Shown: in pieces, positions 1 to 11,402 of the stretch
How the letters are laid out: each line of letters opens with the position of its first letter
Position numbering within the stretch: the stretch's first letter is position 1
NCBI GenBank assembly: GCA_022410635.1
Contig: JAJVDF010000463.1
Span: 538,152 to 602,151, forward strand
Length of the DNA stretch: 64,000 nt
Source: Tretioscincus oriximinensis
Taxonomy: Eukaryota > Chordata > Lepidosauria > Squamata > Gymnophthalmidae
Reading direction: 5' to 3'
The notes under the pieces: generated by a model
What the model saw: only the letters and a program-made list of their open reading frames with translations
Database searches by the model: none
Told to the model about the DNA's origin: nothing
Made by a program: the position numbers and the translations under genes

Positions 1-1000
1 TTAAACCACTTTCTGGAACAGAATAAAGCCAATTGTGAATCAGGCCTAATATCTGAAGATTCCTCCTTTCCATGCACGCTTAATTTGATAAAAGCTCAGT
101 AGTTCAATTTATTGAAGCATCTGCATGTGTTGGAATAAAGGAGGTCCAATTTTTCAGGAACCCAGTTCCTATCCTACATTGGAATGCCCTAATGTGAACA
201 TTACTATATACTCTTGGTGGTTATTGTGTCATTCTTCATAATATAGTTGGGGTTCCATTTCCTGTATTCCCTTACCAGTGATATTTTTTTTCAATAGAAA
301 CAGTACTGTGTCTGTCTATTAAAGAAGACTAGATGACTTTGCCCAAGTGTGTCAAACCAAGGCTGCAACAGCCCAGCTGATTACACAATCCAGGAATGCA
401 CTCAGTAGCTAGCTTACCAAAGATGCTCCAGTAAGCCAGCAACAAGTTCAGGACAATCTAAAAGCAAGGTCAGATGAAATCCAGGTGCATCAAACAGTGA
501 TAACAGGGTAGTCCAGAACAGAGTCAGGAAACTCCAGGATAAGGGTGATGGCAGACAAAAAGTTTCAGACAATCCAAGGTTGGGAATCCTACCATATTCC
601 TTTTCTTTGTTATATCTGCTGCGTAATGACTTGTGCCATCCTTGCACATTAATTTACAAACTTAGAAGTGATCTACATTTTAAAAGACTTGGCCTTATCA
701 ATACTTATTGTAAAAAGCTGTATAATCAGATACTCGTTTTGCAGTCCATTATCTCAATATACTACGTAAATGCATTTCTGTAAACCTTTGCATATTTTAT
801 TAGTCTTGTATACATTGTTTAACTATGATGTAAAACCAAATCAAGCCTTTGATTTGCTACAATCTGCTATACACCAAACAATCATTCTTTCCAGTTCACA
901 ATGGAGAAGTCTGATATATAATATCACCGATTGCATAACACTAAGATTNAGAAGATCAGAGGAATTGTGAAGTGCATATTATCTGGGATTCATTTTTACT
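1..1000. other. No recognisable feature
   Basis: AT-rich sequence without a repeat family, exon or RNA gene that I can recognise. The stretch near 360-600 is less AT-rich and has the texture of an old repeat, but I cannot match it to a family. Short open frames on either strand have no protein-like composition. Confidence 0.5.
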
Positions 1001-1017
1001 AGCCTACAAAGTATTAT

Positions 1018-1500
1018 TTATTGTTTTGTGACTGCTACCAGTTGGCTGATGAAGTCACAGTTGGCCAAATCCACATCTTTTTCTGTCACCCTGATTTCAA
1101 CAGAGGAAACTCTACCCTGCAGCAAAAGCAGAAAGATGTCAGAAATCATGTGCTCTGATTTATCACACCCCAAGCACTCTGAGAACACAGACAGTATGTA
1201 ATACTTGATAGAGTGCTTCTGCATAAGCACATCAGCAGTTTCTTCTTCTTTTGTCAGTAGTCCTAGATAAACGGAAGAGTTCCTGTTCTCTGGTGTTTCA
1301 GGCAGAAGACCTGTCAACAACTCCATGATGACCATCTGGGGGAAACAAGCTGTTGGCCCGAAACAAGATGATGTAACACTCAAGGAGCTTTGGCAAGGAC
1401 ATGGTGGATTAGGTTAAAAACCTCTCGTATTTGTTAGCTAACGGTGGATGACAGCATTGGTGGGCAGAATAAAATGCTTTCACTGATGCTTAGTAAATCT
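1018..1500 (-). pseudogene. Orphan broken reading frame, unassigned
   Basis: On the minus strand a 121-codon open frame (1383 to 1018) ends with TAA. Its translation has protein-like composition (LLTGLLPETPENRNSS, then KEEETADVLMQKHS, then SSVEIRVTEKDVDLANCDF) and looks helical. An ATG at about 1404 begins MSLPKLLECYIILFRANSLF in another frame. A one-base shift near the run of C/G at 1338-1341 would join that start to the long frame. Further upstream the frames are closed. It could be a fragment of a processed pseudogene, a decayed exon or chance. I do not recognise the family, and there is no poly(A) tail or clear splice pair. Confidence 0.25.
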
Positions 1501-3390
1501 CCTGAGTTCAGCACACTTGTTGAGCTCATCTACTAGACTGGAATGGAACACCAAAAAAGGGGAAAAGTCTCTTTTCTTCTGAGTATAAAAATATGTCCAA
1601 CTAAACAATCAATCAATGGACCCACTCTAAATTGACCACTTTGGCACCCTGTTGATTTCAACAGAAAAAAATATCCCAAAGCTTGTGCTTCCTGCTGCCT
1701 ATCATAATAAATGGAGTGTTAACATGCAGAACTTTGGAGTGAATTTCACTTGACTTTTTCTTTAAAAAAAACTTAAAATTTCTGTGCACTTAAGAAGGAG
1801 GAGGAGGAAAAGTACACTTTTATGCTTTGCTGGGATATTCTGTCATAAACCTCATATGGTACAGCCAGTAGCAAGAGATGGTGAAAATTGTTATATAATC
1901 ACATCTAAAAGACTGTAGCCCCATTGGCCCAACATTGAAATATCCATGCCATTCAGAAATTTAAGTATTTTTTTCCTTTTGTTGCATTTCTAAAAAGCAC
2001 ATTTCATTTTTAATCTTAAATTCCTTTAGTGAACCGGCAAGCTCCATTTGGAATGAGCTCACCGGATAATTCCTGGAGCTCAAAATCTGTGCAGTTTTTC
2101 TNTCCAAATAAAAGAAAGTGCTCATTTAAGAAGTACCCAACAAACTAATGCCAAACATTCAAAAAATCTAAACACTTCCTCTGTTCTCTCCTCATTTTCA
2201 GGCATATGTGTGAATTGGCACAGTTAACTTCTATTCTTTAATATGTTTAGTAGAATTGCATCCTATCTTGACATCTGCTTCAGTCCAAGACATTTCACGC
2301 TGTTATCATGAAAGAGAATCAAAACCAGCCATCTTATTAAACAGCTGTCTCAAAAGAAAAATAATGTACCTTGGTGTTCCAGAGGACAAATCTTCTCATT
2401 TTAACCATCAGCCTGGTCTTGTACAGATATGTCTTTTAAATTGGAGATCACATAACCACAATCTGTTTATGGTTCATGGGTTGATGAAGTTCCCAAAGTT
2501 TGCCAGTTTCATCCAGGACACAGGGAGCGGACCGGATTTGCTTACATTTTCCTCATTTGAAGGCTAAACAGTAAAACACATTCTGAAAAATTAATCAGAG
2601 GCCTTATTTTCTCCACATGGTTCTTAGATTGTTATTGAAACAAATTTTCTTTTATTTGAACTTTTGGATGTTACTGACTTTTTAAAAGCATAGCCTAATT
2701 ACTTGTTCCATTTTGGCTAATACATTTTTTCAAATAACAAACATTTTGGAGGAAAAATCTCAACATTTAGTATCTATAACTTTAAGCTTGAATCATCATA
2801 TGTATAAATGTAATGCACATCCATCCTCTCACACACAGAGGAATATTTTATGTATGCTGACTAAGAGGAAAATGCAATTTCAGGATGTGGTAAAGAATGT
2901 ATATTTGGTATCTTCTCTGCACCTGAAAGAGTCAATCAATATGCACAGAATTAGGCAGCTTTAGGGTCAGATTGCAAAAATCCATAACTTGAGTAATTTG
3001 AATGAGAAGGTTGAATGCGGGGGGGGGGGGAATCTAAAAATCAATAACTTCACATGAATTCATTACATTAAGCACTTTTGGAAAGAAGTGATGATCAGTG
3101 GAGATATGATTTTATGGGATAATGTGAATAAATAAAACTTGCTGCAAAACACACATCTATGTTATGTACTAAATTTTGAAAATATCCACTCATGTTCTGT
3201 TGTAGGTGTAACTCAAAATCATCCACATCCTTTTTTGCTCTGAAGTAGGATCATTCTTCTGCTTCTAAAAACGCTTCTTTTGAAACGTATTTTGGTATAA
3301 ATTGATAAATTCTTATTCTTTCTTCTTTACCTGCTTTATATGTTAATTTCCATATTTTAACTTAATTTTATTGATTTTTTTTTCTTCCTT
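1501..3390. other. No recognisable gene; mostly unique AT-rich DNA
   Basis: No repeat family or exon is evident. A G homopolymer of about 10 lies at 3019-3028. Open frames at 2256-2567 and 2713-2964 have unremarkable composition and no family signature, and I treat them as chance. Confidence 0.5.
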
Positions 3391-3534
3391 TATATTTATA
3401 CCTTGCCCCATACCTGAAGGTCTCAGGGTGGTGAACAGTAAAATTAACAAATTAAAAACAGTATAAAAACAATATCTAAATGTGGGGACAAAAATGAACA
3501 TTCTCTTCAGCCAAAGGCCAGGTGAAACAGGTGC

Positions 3535-4086
3535 ATTTTCAAAGATCTTCTAAAATCATACAACGATGATGACAGATGCACCTCGAGGGGGAGACTATTC
3601 CAAAGATTGGGGGGAACCACCGAGAAGGCCCTACCTCGGGTTCCCTCTCCTGCAGATATTTGGCCCAAGTTATTTAGGTCCTTATAAGTTAAAGACAGTG
3701 CCTTGAACTGGGCTCGTTAGCGAATTGGCAGCCAGTGCAGCTCTTTCAAGACCAGTGTGANGTGTGTCCATCAAGCCATTCCGGTCAGTAGTCTAGTTGC
3801 TGCATTCTGCACCAACTTCAGCTTCCGAACCATTTTCAAAGGCAGCTCCATACAGAGCGCATTACAGTAGTCTGGAAGTTACCAGAGCGTGGATTACTGT
3901 GGCTAAATCATCCCTGTTCAAAAGTGGCTGTAACTGGTGAACCAGACGTAACTGGAAGTAGGTATTCCTGGCCACTGTCTCCACCTGGTTTTCAAGTGTC
4001 AGTGCAGAGTCCAGGACCACCCCAAGATTTCGCACCTGTCCCTCATAGGGCAATTCTACCCCATCAAGGACAGGGTGCCTCCCCAC
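3535..4086 (-). pseudogene. L2 ORF2 C-terminal region
   Basis: Minus-strand frames give LDGVELPYEGQVRNLGVVLD, RNTYFQLRLVHQLQPLL, then DYCNALYMELPLKMVRKL, KLVQNAATRLLTG, LKELHWLPI and finally LPLEVHLSSSLYDFRRSL. This is the characteristic C-terminus of L2 and related CR1-group LINEs. The coding part stops near 3510-3535, followed by the 3' UTR. The frame is interrupted by stops near 3860 and 3760. Confidence 0.85.
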
Positions 4087-4139
4087 TTCACGAACTCAGG
4101 ATGCTCCAATACAGAGCACCTCCATCTCGTCTGGATTCA

Positions 4140-4810
4140 GCTTCAATTTATTGGCCCCAATCTAGCCCATTAGTGCCTTCAGGCACCTGTCAAGCACTTC
4201 AACTGCCTCTCCTGACTCAGATACAACAGAGAGATAGAGCTGAGTGTCATCTGTGTATTGATGACACTTCACTCCAAATCTCCTGATGACCTCTCCCAGC
4301 GGCTTCATATAGATGTTAAACTACTTGGGGGAGAGGATTGACCCCTGAGGAACCCCACAAATGAGCTCCCAGGGTGCCTAGCAGGACTCCCCAACCACCA
4401 CTCTCTGGAAGCGGCCTTGAAGATAGGAGCGGAACCACTGCAATGCATTGCCACCAACTCCTAAACTCAGTAGTCTCTCTAGGAGGATACCATGGTCAAT
4501 GGTATCAAAAGCCACTGAGAGGTGCAAGAAAACCAACAGGGTCACATTGCCTCCATCCCAATCCCAGACAAGGTCATCAACCAGGTCAACCAAGGTGGTT
4601 TCCATGCCACGACCAGGCCTGAAGCCAGATTGAAATATGTCTAGATAATCTGTTTCTTCCAAGCATGCCTGCAGTTGAACAGCCACAGTACCTTGCCCGG
4701 GAAGGGTATGTTGGCCACCTGGTGGTAGTTATTTAACTCTTCTGGATCCAGGGAAAGCTTCTTAAGGAGAGGGCACACCACCGCCTCTTTAAGAGCCAGT
4801 GGGACCACCG
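4140..4810 (-). pseudogene. L2 reverse transcriptase domain, broken
   Basis: Frames on the minus strand read EAVVCPLLKKLSLDPEELNN, IFQSGFRPGRGMETTLVDLV, VAFDTIDHGILLERLL and FNIYMKPLGEVIRRFG followed by YTDDTQLYLS. The catalytic box, normally YADD in this clade, is YTDD here (codons at 4246-4257), consistent with decay at a former CpG-containing alanine codon. Downstream NPDEMEVLCIGAS continues the thumb region. At least one frameshift lies between 4378 and 4320. Confidence 0.88.
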
Positions 4811-4814
4811 CATC

Positions 4815-5122
4815 CCTCAAGAAGAAGAAGAAGGAGGAGAAGGAGAAGGAGGAGAAGGAGAAGAAGAACTTGGTTCTTATACCTCGCTTTTCTCACCTTT
4901 CAGAGGGACTCAAAGCAGCTTACAAGGATATATTTTGCCCGAAGGCTTCCATTCTATCTTCCCCACCNGGCTATGGTGGTTCCCATGTATCTACTTGCAG
5001 TTAGTTGCAATTTCTTGCAATTCATGCTTTTGAATAGCTGGGTTGGCTAGAGCTACAGGCTAGTGGAAGGTGCTCACCCCTCCCCACGTCCGACACAGGG
5101 CTTTGAAACCTGATCTTCCAGG
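4815..5122 (-). mobile_element. tRNA-derived SINE (TTC-tailed family B) nested in the L2
   Basis: Minus-strand copy of the SINE also present at 24839-25135 and 62838-63155. Shared blocks are the reverse complement of GTAGATACATGGGAACCACC, of GGAAGATAGAATG, and of the 3' motif before the (TTC)n tail, which is expanded here to a GAA/GGA purine run at 4818-4866. The tRNA-like head is incomplete. Because it splits the L2 linker from its reverse transcriptase, it inserted after the L2. Confidence 0.8.
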
Positions 5123-5884
5123 CCAAGAAGTGTTCACCATTCCATGGACCCTGCCAGGATCATACCCTGCCATTTATCAGTCAGGAGGGGGAAGGGTCCA
5201 GAGAGCATGACGTTGACCGAACCCTGACAAGCAGCTTGTCCACATCATCACACTGTAATAATTGAAACTGAGCCAAGATAACTTGACCGGTTGGTTTTCT
5301 GGACACTTCCTCTGGGCTACTCACAAGAGTGGCATCCAATCCCTCACGAATCTGAGTGACTTTGCCCTCAAAGTGCCTTTCAAATTTCTCACAGCAGATA
5401 TTGGATGGCCTTTGTGCTTGCTCTCCTGGGCTAGATCTTATCAGGCCATTTACCACTCGTAAGAGCTCTGCTGGATGGTTCTTTGAGAATGCAATGGAAG
5501 CAGAGAAATAATTCCTTTTCGCTGCCACCACTGCTACCTGGTAGGCATGATAATGTGCTCTAACCTGTGTTCTTGCAGAGATTTGCGCCACCAGCACCCA
5601 GCTGTCGGCCTTCTTGTTTCATCACCTTTAACTCCCCAGAACACCAGGGTGCTCTACAGGCTCCACAGATACGCTGTGTGCACTTGGGAGTGATTGTGTT
5701 GATAGGCCTGGTCATCTCCCAATTCCAAAGGGAGCCCAGAGAATGCCAGGAATGCCATCCATGCCAACCGGGAAGTCCCCCAAAGCATTCATGAATCGCC
5801 TGGATTCCATAAGTCTCCTGGGGCAGACCATCTAAATGGGTCTCTCATCCTTGCAGGGAGGAACCATCACTGTAAGTCCAAATC

Positions 5885-6480
5885 TCACCAGGGAATGATC
5901 CGTCCATGACAACGGCTTACCACCAGCCCTCCTATCAACGGATTCTCACCAATTTGCTCTGTAGAAAAAAACAGATCGAGAATATGTTCTGCTCTGCGAG
6001 TTGGGCCGGTAATATACTGAGATAGCCCCATGGTTGTCATGGAAGCNGTGAAGGATTGAGCAGGACCAGTGAGGGTAGCCTCTGCATGGATTTTGAAGTC
6101 TCCCAGCACCACAGTGTTAGGGGCCTCCAATACCACATCAGAGACCACCCCAGCCATCAGCTAGGGATGCCGCTGGAGAGCAGGGTGACCGGTACACCAG
6201 CAACAACCCTATTCTATCTCTTTTGCCCAACAGCCCCTCCAATTTAGCAACAGAACAAATTGGCTGCTGGTGAGAGAGATGGAAGCCTTATGAACCACAG
6301 CAACACCCCCTCCTGTCCCCACTTGTCTGGAGCAGTGCTGCACTGAGTAATCTGGGGGACAGAACTGGGTAAGATTAGGCCCACCCAGCTCGTCCACCCA
6401 AGTCTCAGTAATACATGCTAGGTCAGCCCCTTCATCCAGGATCAAATTAGACAGACCTGGCATTTAGAAGCAGCACTACC
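5885..6480 (-). pseudogene. L2 endonuclease domain, broken
   Basis: The minus-strand frames give VVLLLNARSV, then SNLILDEGADLACITETWV, GGGVAVVHKASISL and later NTVVLGDFKIHAE and TRRAEHILDLFFS. These are the conserved blocks of the LINE apurinic endonuclease: the ETW block, the GDFN block (here GDFK) and the LDL block. The terminal SDH block is not intact, reading SRCHGRIIPW. The frame changes near 6210 between the two halves. In life this domain nicks target DNA for target-primed reverse transcription. Confidence 0.85.
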
Positions 6481-6671
6481 AGAGCAGTGGGCCAGTCAGC
6501 AGGCATCCCCAAAATCTGCAGGTTGGAAGGCAGAACAGAAGGAGTGATAGCCTTCACACATCTATCACCCCTTCTCTTAACTTGCCTCTTCTGCCTCCCA
6601 GCACCATATTTTAAATAAACACTATTTTAAATAAAAACTATTTGTTTAAATAATATTTTAAACAAATTAAC

Positions 6672-6772
6672 TGGCATCCAGTATTCAAAATGCCATTTGC
6701 AGAGTATTAAGAACAGGTGAAGATTTTTCCTTCTTCCATTCCAGATTGCCCAGGCACAACTGATGGGCCACC
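6672..6772 (+). mobile_element. CR1 3' UTR fragment
   Basis: The segment reads like the sense strand of the CR1 3' UTR seen at 59273-59480 in reverse complement: ATGCCATTTGCAG, AACAGGTGAAG, then ACTGATGGGCCACC. It is only about 100 bp and diverged, with no coding part. Confidence 0.6.
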
Positions 6773-6899
6773 AATAAATATAATAAATAAAAATAGCCTG
6801 GAGAGAGATCTTCCAGTAAATCTTAATGAAGTTGCAAACCAGATAGATAGGATCAAGAAAGAGAAATTTAATAATGTTAATGAGACAAGAAAAAAAATT

Positions 6900-7760
6900 A
6901 TCCGTTGCTGACATAGGACCCCAGTACAATTGGCTCACTTAATTTGGAAGAGATACAAAGTTCCATTTGGGGGGAAAAAGTAGAAAAATAAATTAATTGA
7001 ATTTTTAGTATAAATATTAGTATAAATATTAAAATGCCCATCCTACAGGAGGGATTGCACATAGTTAACCCCCCAAAAGGTTAGAGATATAATAGAGAGC
7101 CTGATAGCATGTGCACAGATTGTAATATGGTTTGGGTGGAAAGATGAAAGCAAATGGCAAATATGGAAGTGGAGGGATTATACATTGGATATGATAGCAA
7201 TAGAATAAAGAGTTCCATATTGAATATTACAACAAATCAAGAAAGAGTAAGACAATGTAAAGATAAATGGGAATCAGTTTGTATGCTGACCAGATGACCC
7301 CTTTTTTTTGGGGGGGGGTGTTTGAAAACCCATTTGGGGGTGCCTCTCATTTTTTCTGAGGAAAGCAAACAAACAAACAAACAAACAAAAAAACATTTTT
7401 TGAAAATTTTTGAAAAGATTTTCCTCAGAAAAAACTGGGAGGCACCCCCAAATGGGTTTTCAAACACCCCCCCCCCCAAAAAAAAGGGTCATCTGGTCAG
7501 CCTAAGTTAGGAGATACCTGGGAATCCAATCAGAATCTATTGAAGATGTGTCGATCTTTATAAAACCAATAATACATGTATATGTAGAGAGATGCACTCT
7601 TTTTACAAAGTCTATAGAGAGGGATATAATTCGATTTACGAATGACGTGGTAATTCTGACTTTTTTTTCTGGATATGGACTATATATAAATTATGTTAGA
7701 ATAGACAACAATAAAAAAGCTTTTTTGTGGAGAACTCACTGTGGGCTTATAAATAATCAT
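6900..7760 (+). mobile_element. L1-like LINE relic (ORF2 C-terminal), split by a MITE
   Basis: The plus strand around 7085-7250 can be read as LIESLIACAQIVIWFGWKDE then SKWQIWKWRDYTLDMIAIE with stops after it. A cysteine/alanine-rich helix followed by a WK...W...W block resembles the C-terminal part of squamate L1 ORF2. Surrounding AT-rich codons would fit a decayed L1 tail. The identification rests on a short stretch. The hairpin element at 7268-7501 interrupts it. Confidence 0.4.
7268..7501. mobile_element. Foldback MITE family 1, copy 1
   Basis: Near-complete palindrome. The left end begins TGCTGACCAGATGACCCC and the right end finishes GGGGTCATCTGGTCAGCC in mirrored form, with TA on both sides. 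Inner arms GGGGGTGCCTC and the reverse GAGGCACCCCC also pair. The loop carries an (AAAC)n run at about 7365-7390 and A/T-rich sequence. There is no coding capacity. Other copies lie at 13336, 17205, 23594/23965 and 37598. TA flanks suggest a Tc1/mariner-like target, by inference. Confidence 0.8.
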
Positions 7761-7799
7761 ATGAGGCAATGGAGTCTACTTAGGCCCTCTGTTATTTAC

Positions 7800-9780
7800 T
7801 TATGGTGTCATCTAACTTGAAAAAGGAAAGGGCCTTTGCTTTAAAGTAAACAGCAAAATAAATAAACAAGCAATCCCAGCAATACATGGCATTGTCAGAT
7901 GAAATGAAATGGCATAAGAAAGTCCAAAAATGCCCAGTGTTTCTCAAGAATCAATAATTTGCATCACACTTATGCCATTGTCTGCACATTACTTGAGCTG
8001 ATTTTTTTTACATAATAATTACATACTTTAGAACAAATTATGATCATAATTATTTTTATCGAAAGGGAGTTGTTAGTATGGCATGAGGATAGCAGGTCCC
8101 TATTCTGTTGTAACTTCTCAGAATAAGACTAGTGCAGAAAGGTCCTTTGTGAAATTGTTATAGTCTAGGAAACTAGCAGTTTTATAAAGACTATCACTTT
8201 CACTTTGAATTGTATGCATTTTGGACTTCCTGTCTTTGTGTTAGCAAACCACAATTGCTTGATTTAGTCCATGTCTTCGTATTTGGTGAAGTACCTCTGT
8301 GTGCCATCAAAAAAGAAGAGGTTTGATATTCAATGGCATTAATTAGTGTAGGATGCAAACAATTTAAGAACTGGTTCTCTTTTGGGAACGCCATCTTAGG
8401 TGGTAGCATTCCAGGAAGTAGCAACCAGAAATGACATCTTAAATGATACAATTTTCTATTGCTGCTTATGGGAACTCCATCTTAAGTTTCAGGAAGCAGC
8501 AACCCAAGTGATGTCATTTCTAGCAGGAGAAGGGACCTGGGTGGTTTTACAACCAGTTTGCCAAACTAAAAAAAGAAGAAGTATTGATTCTACTGAGCTG
8601 GTGTGAACCAGTTGAATCCCACCAACTGCTTCCATCCAACAGATGGACAACTATCTGCCACAGTTTCTATCATATAAATTAGAATTGTACACAACACAAC
8701 TATTAGATTGCAGCTGCAGGGAAGCTGAACCAGAGAAAGTGCCTGTTGTTCCCTCCCACCAAATCCCTCCCACAACGTGATTGTTTTCAAAACTAGAACT
8801 CCAAGTTCCAATGAGTGCAAACAATTGTTCCTTTGACAGAGACATATATGCAGAAAAAAGAGACTGAGGAAGTGTGTCCTCGCGGCCTGCTAGCATTAAG
8901 ATATATATCCATTCCAAGAAATATTGCAGGATAAGGCTCAATATGCAAAGGGCATAGAAAAATGTGAAGCAACATTACATTCGAGTATCCTTACAGCTCA
9001 GTCATCAGTTTTCTCCCTCAATACAAATCCATCGCTGGCTGTCCTATAAAATTTTTTCATATCAGCAGCTTTACCAAAGCTTAATTGAAACAGCAGTGAA
9101 GGAATAACCCCATATTTTTACTGTTATTAAACCACTGTAAGTTAACCCCCTTGCTAATCCACATCAGTCATCCTGATATGACAGTAGACCTCAATCTGCT
9201 TTCTGTCACCCTTCCATTCCACAATTCTGTGAGCCAGGTTACTCTGCAATGCGGTTACTACTATAAACTCACCTATTGGCCTTCAGGTTGTGGCAGGGAT
9301 TTGGACCCTGGCTCCCAAACCCTATCCAATACGTTAACAATATATCACACTTTAATTCCCTTTAGTAAACAGAGGATTTCCCCACACATTCTAATATAAT
9401 GCAGTTTCCCGTGTGCTTTGCAAATTCATTGCATTATAAGTTGCACCTAATGAACTTGCTTCTAATGCTGCAGAAACCCTGTCCCACCTTTTTTGGATAC
9501 TATATTACACGGTATATTTATATTAGAGCAAACTAAATAAGTTGCTTCTGCATTTGTTATACATTATCTGTATCATATGATTAGAATTACCAGGCAAAAG
9601 GTTAGTACTGCTACATCTTTAATAAGTGTGAAAAAGAAGGAATTTCAGCCGGTGCAGTCATAATGCTGACAAAGCACCTGCTGAAATTGCTTCTTTTAAA
9701 AAAAATCCTCATTAAACATGTAGCAATGCCCTCTATCCTTTATTTGATAACCCTACATATGATTGAGTGCAATTATCTAG
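7800..9780. other. No recognisable gene; small internal direct repeat
   Basis: Mostly unique AT-rich DNA. A 40-50 bp motif is repeated in direct orientation at about 8374-8425 and 8467-8515: GGGAAC.CCATCTTA followed by CAGGAAG.AGCAACC. I do not know which family this belongs to. Short open frames at 8590-8975 are overlapping and not protein-like. Confidence 0.45.
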
Positions 9781-10557
9781 CACTGGCGGCATCCAGCCCA
9801 GTGGGTTAAACCTGGGATTTACTTTAAACCTGGGTCTACCCATTCACGCCTCTGCCCCATCTGTGAATGAGATTTGTAGCTCTGAGAACTTGTGTGTGCA
9901 GCCTCCCAATTGGCTGCTCTTCTCACTCCCCTTTGCAGTCTGAGCTCAAATCCTGGGTAAATCCTGCCTCTTCGAAGGGAAAAGAAAACGTGCTCTGAGA
10001 CAGCTTGTAAGTACTCACAGGAAAATCCCTGGCAATGGAGCTTTTTTGCAAATGGATTACTAAAACCCCACTAGCAGGTGGGCCAGATTCTTTGTGATGT
10101 AACCATTGTGGTAAGAAAACCTTGTGTGGAAGGGGCCATTCATGCTAAAAAAGGACATCTACTTTCATCTCTAGCTACCCATAGGCCTTTGTTTTCTGTG
10201 AATTAGCTTACATTCCTCATGAAGGCCTGGATTAAATCCCAGCTTGCAATTGGCTGGTTTGTATCCCTTCTGATATTGGTTCTTGGATCCCCCTGTGGTT
10301 GGGCATATGAATTCAAAGGAAAACTTCCCCTTAAACTCACCACAACTTTTTGAGATTGCAAGTGAAGTTTTTACTCACCACTGCTGCTTTTTTCATATGT
10401 AGGTTCAACAGGGGAGAAAAAAGCTTTTGGAGCCCTAAAGCCGCTGCTCTTTCCTGCAGTTGGACATGATTCTATAGAAGCTGCAAAAAAACTACTATCT
10501 GAAAAAACACAATGAGAGCCCTTTCTAGCATTACTACAGTGGAATACTGCAGTGGTT
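9781..10557. other. Unassigned, moderately GC-richer stretch
   Basis: From 9781 the sequence becomes richer in G and C (CACTGGCGGCATCC at the left edge, GGAAGGGGCCATTC near 10130). The left edge resembles a hAT-type CAGTGGCGG start, but I cannot find the matching inverted end, so no element is called. Confidence 0.3.
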
Positions 10558-10630
10558 TCTTTGTTTGGCGATTTATATCCCACCCTTCACCACTGTCTTC
10601 AGAAAGGGTAACAAAAGACCAAAAACAACA
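10558..10630 (-). mobile_element. L2/SINE 3' tail fragment
   Basis: GGCGATTTATATCCCACCC followed by TTCACCACTG is the reverse complement of the common L2-type 3' tail also seen at 23860. Only the tail is preserved. Confidence 0.45.
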
Positions 10631-11004
10631 TGTGATGATTCACCCAGAATCATGCTGTGGTATCGTTATATTTCTCTCTATATATATTTCTTGGAGTCAC
10701 AACAGTCCTTGAAGGCTCTGCAATTGGATAATATTTGCACAAATTACAGGGTCTGACTGGTCTAAAGCTAGGGCCAGGCTGACAGCAGTTGCCATGGAAC
10801 CCAGCCCAGCACCTGGAACAGGAAAGGAACAACATAGGAAGGGAAGGAGGAACATGAAGGGGGGGGAGAGAGAAAGTAAGCTAGATCCCACTCCCTATGT
10901 TGTATTAAACTCAGGCTTATTCCACTAGTGTATGTATAAGCATTCTGTAGGTGCATCCTGACCCTCTCTAAGACCTTTGAAACAATTTAATGATTTAAAC
11001 CTAA

Positions 11005-11402
11005 GGCTGTGATCGCATTTGGGCTTAGCGTGCACCCCAATGCGAAGCGAGAGCCAACCGTTTGCATTGTGTTACCATAAAAATGGTCTCCAAAGTGCTC
11101 CTGCATCGATCAAAACGCACATCACCACATCCTGCTGCGCTGTAGGTGGTGATTAAGCGTCGTTGCAGCTCTCTTTTGAAATATGCATTAAGAGAACTCC
11201 AACAACGAGGTTGGGGAATCGGCAGGCAAGGCAAGCAGGAGAATGGGGGAATCTGGAGGGAAAGACACAGATGATGGGGACTTTAATGAGCGTTCAAAGT
11301 GAGACGAGGATTTCCCTAATCCTACGCCCTCACTTCACTTTCAAAACGGAGTGGAAAATTCCATTTTCCACTCCATGTTAAAGTCCCAATATGATCACAG
11401 CC
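11005..11402. mobile_element. Non-autonomous DNA transposon with 20-bp inverted ends
   Basis: The left end GGCTGTGATCGCATTTGGGC is mirrored at the right end, where the reverse complement reads GGCTGTGATCATATTGGGAC. The 398-bp interior is rich in CpG compared with its surroundings, suggesting a fairly recent insertion. It holds a perfect 12-bp-arm hairpin at 11349-11375 (GGAGTGGAAAAT pairing with its complement). Flanking bases TAA and TAC may be a decayed 3-bp target duplication. No transposase frame is present. Confidence 0.65.

Larger units (their letters stand above)
3395..6605 (-). mobile_element. L2-clade LINE, 5'-truncated, degenerate
   Basis: A roughly 3.2 kb non-LTR retrotransposon relic on the minus strand. 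In order from its 5' side it shows an apurinic-type endonuclease (6480-5885), a linker (5597-5181), a reverse transcriptase (4810-4140), a C-terminal region (4086-3535) and a 3' UTR ending in AT-rich tail sequence near 3395. The signatures YTDDTQLYLS, LLKKLSLDPEELNNY and FRPGRG are those of reptilian L2 elements rather than CR1. Stop codons, frameshifts and an inserted SINE make it non-functional. The 3' end reads CCACCCTGAGACCTTC, the same tail carried by several shorter L2 and SINE copies in this window. Confidence 0.9.

Noticed and set aside
9781..10140. Possible hAT element beginning CACTGGCGGC
   Set aside because: No matching inverted end and no 8-bp flanking duplication could be found.
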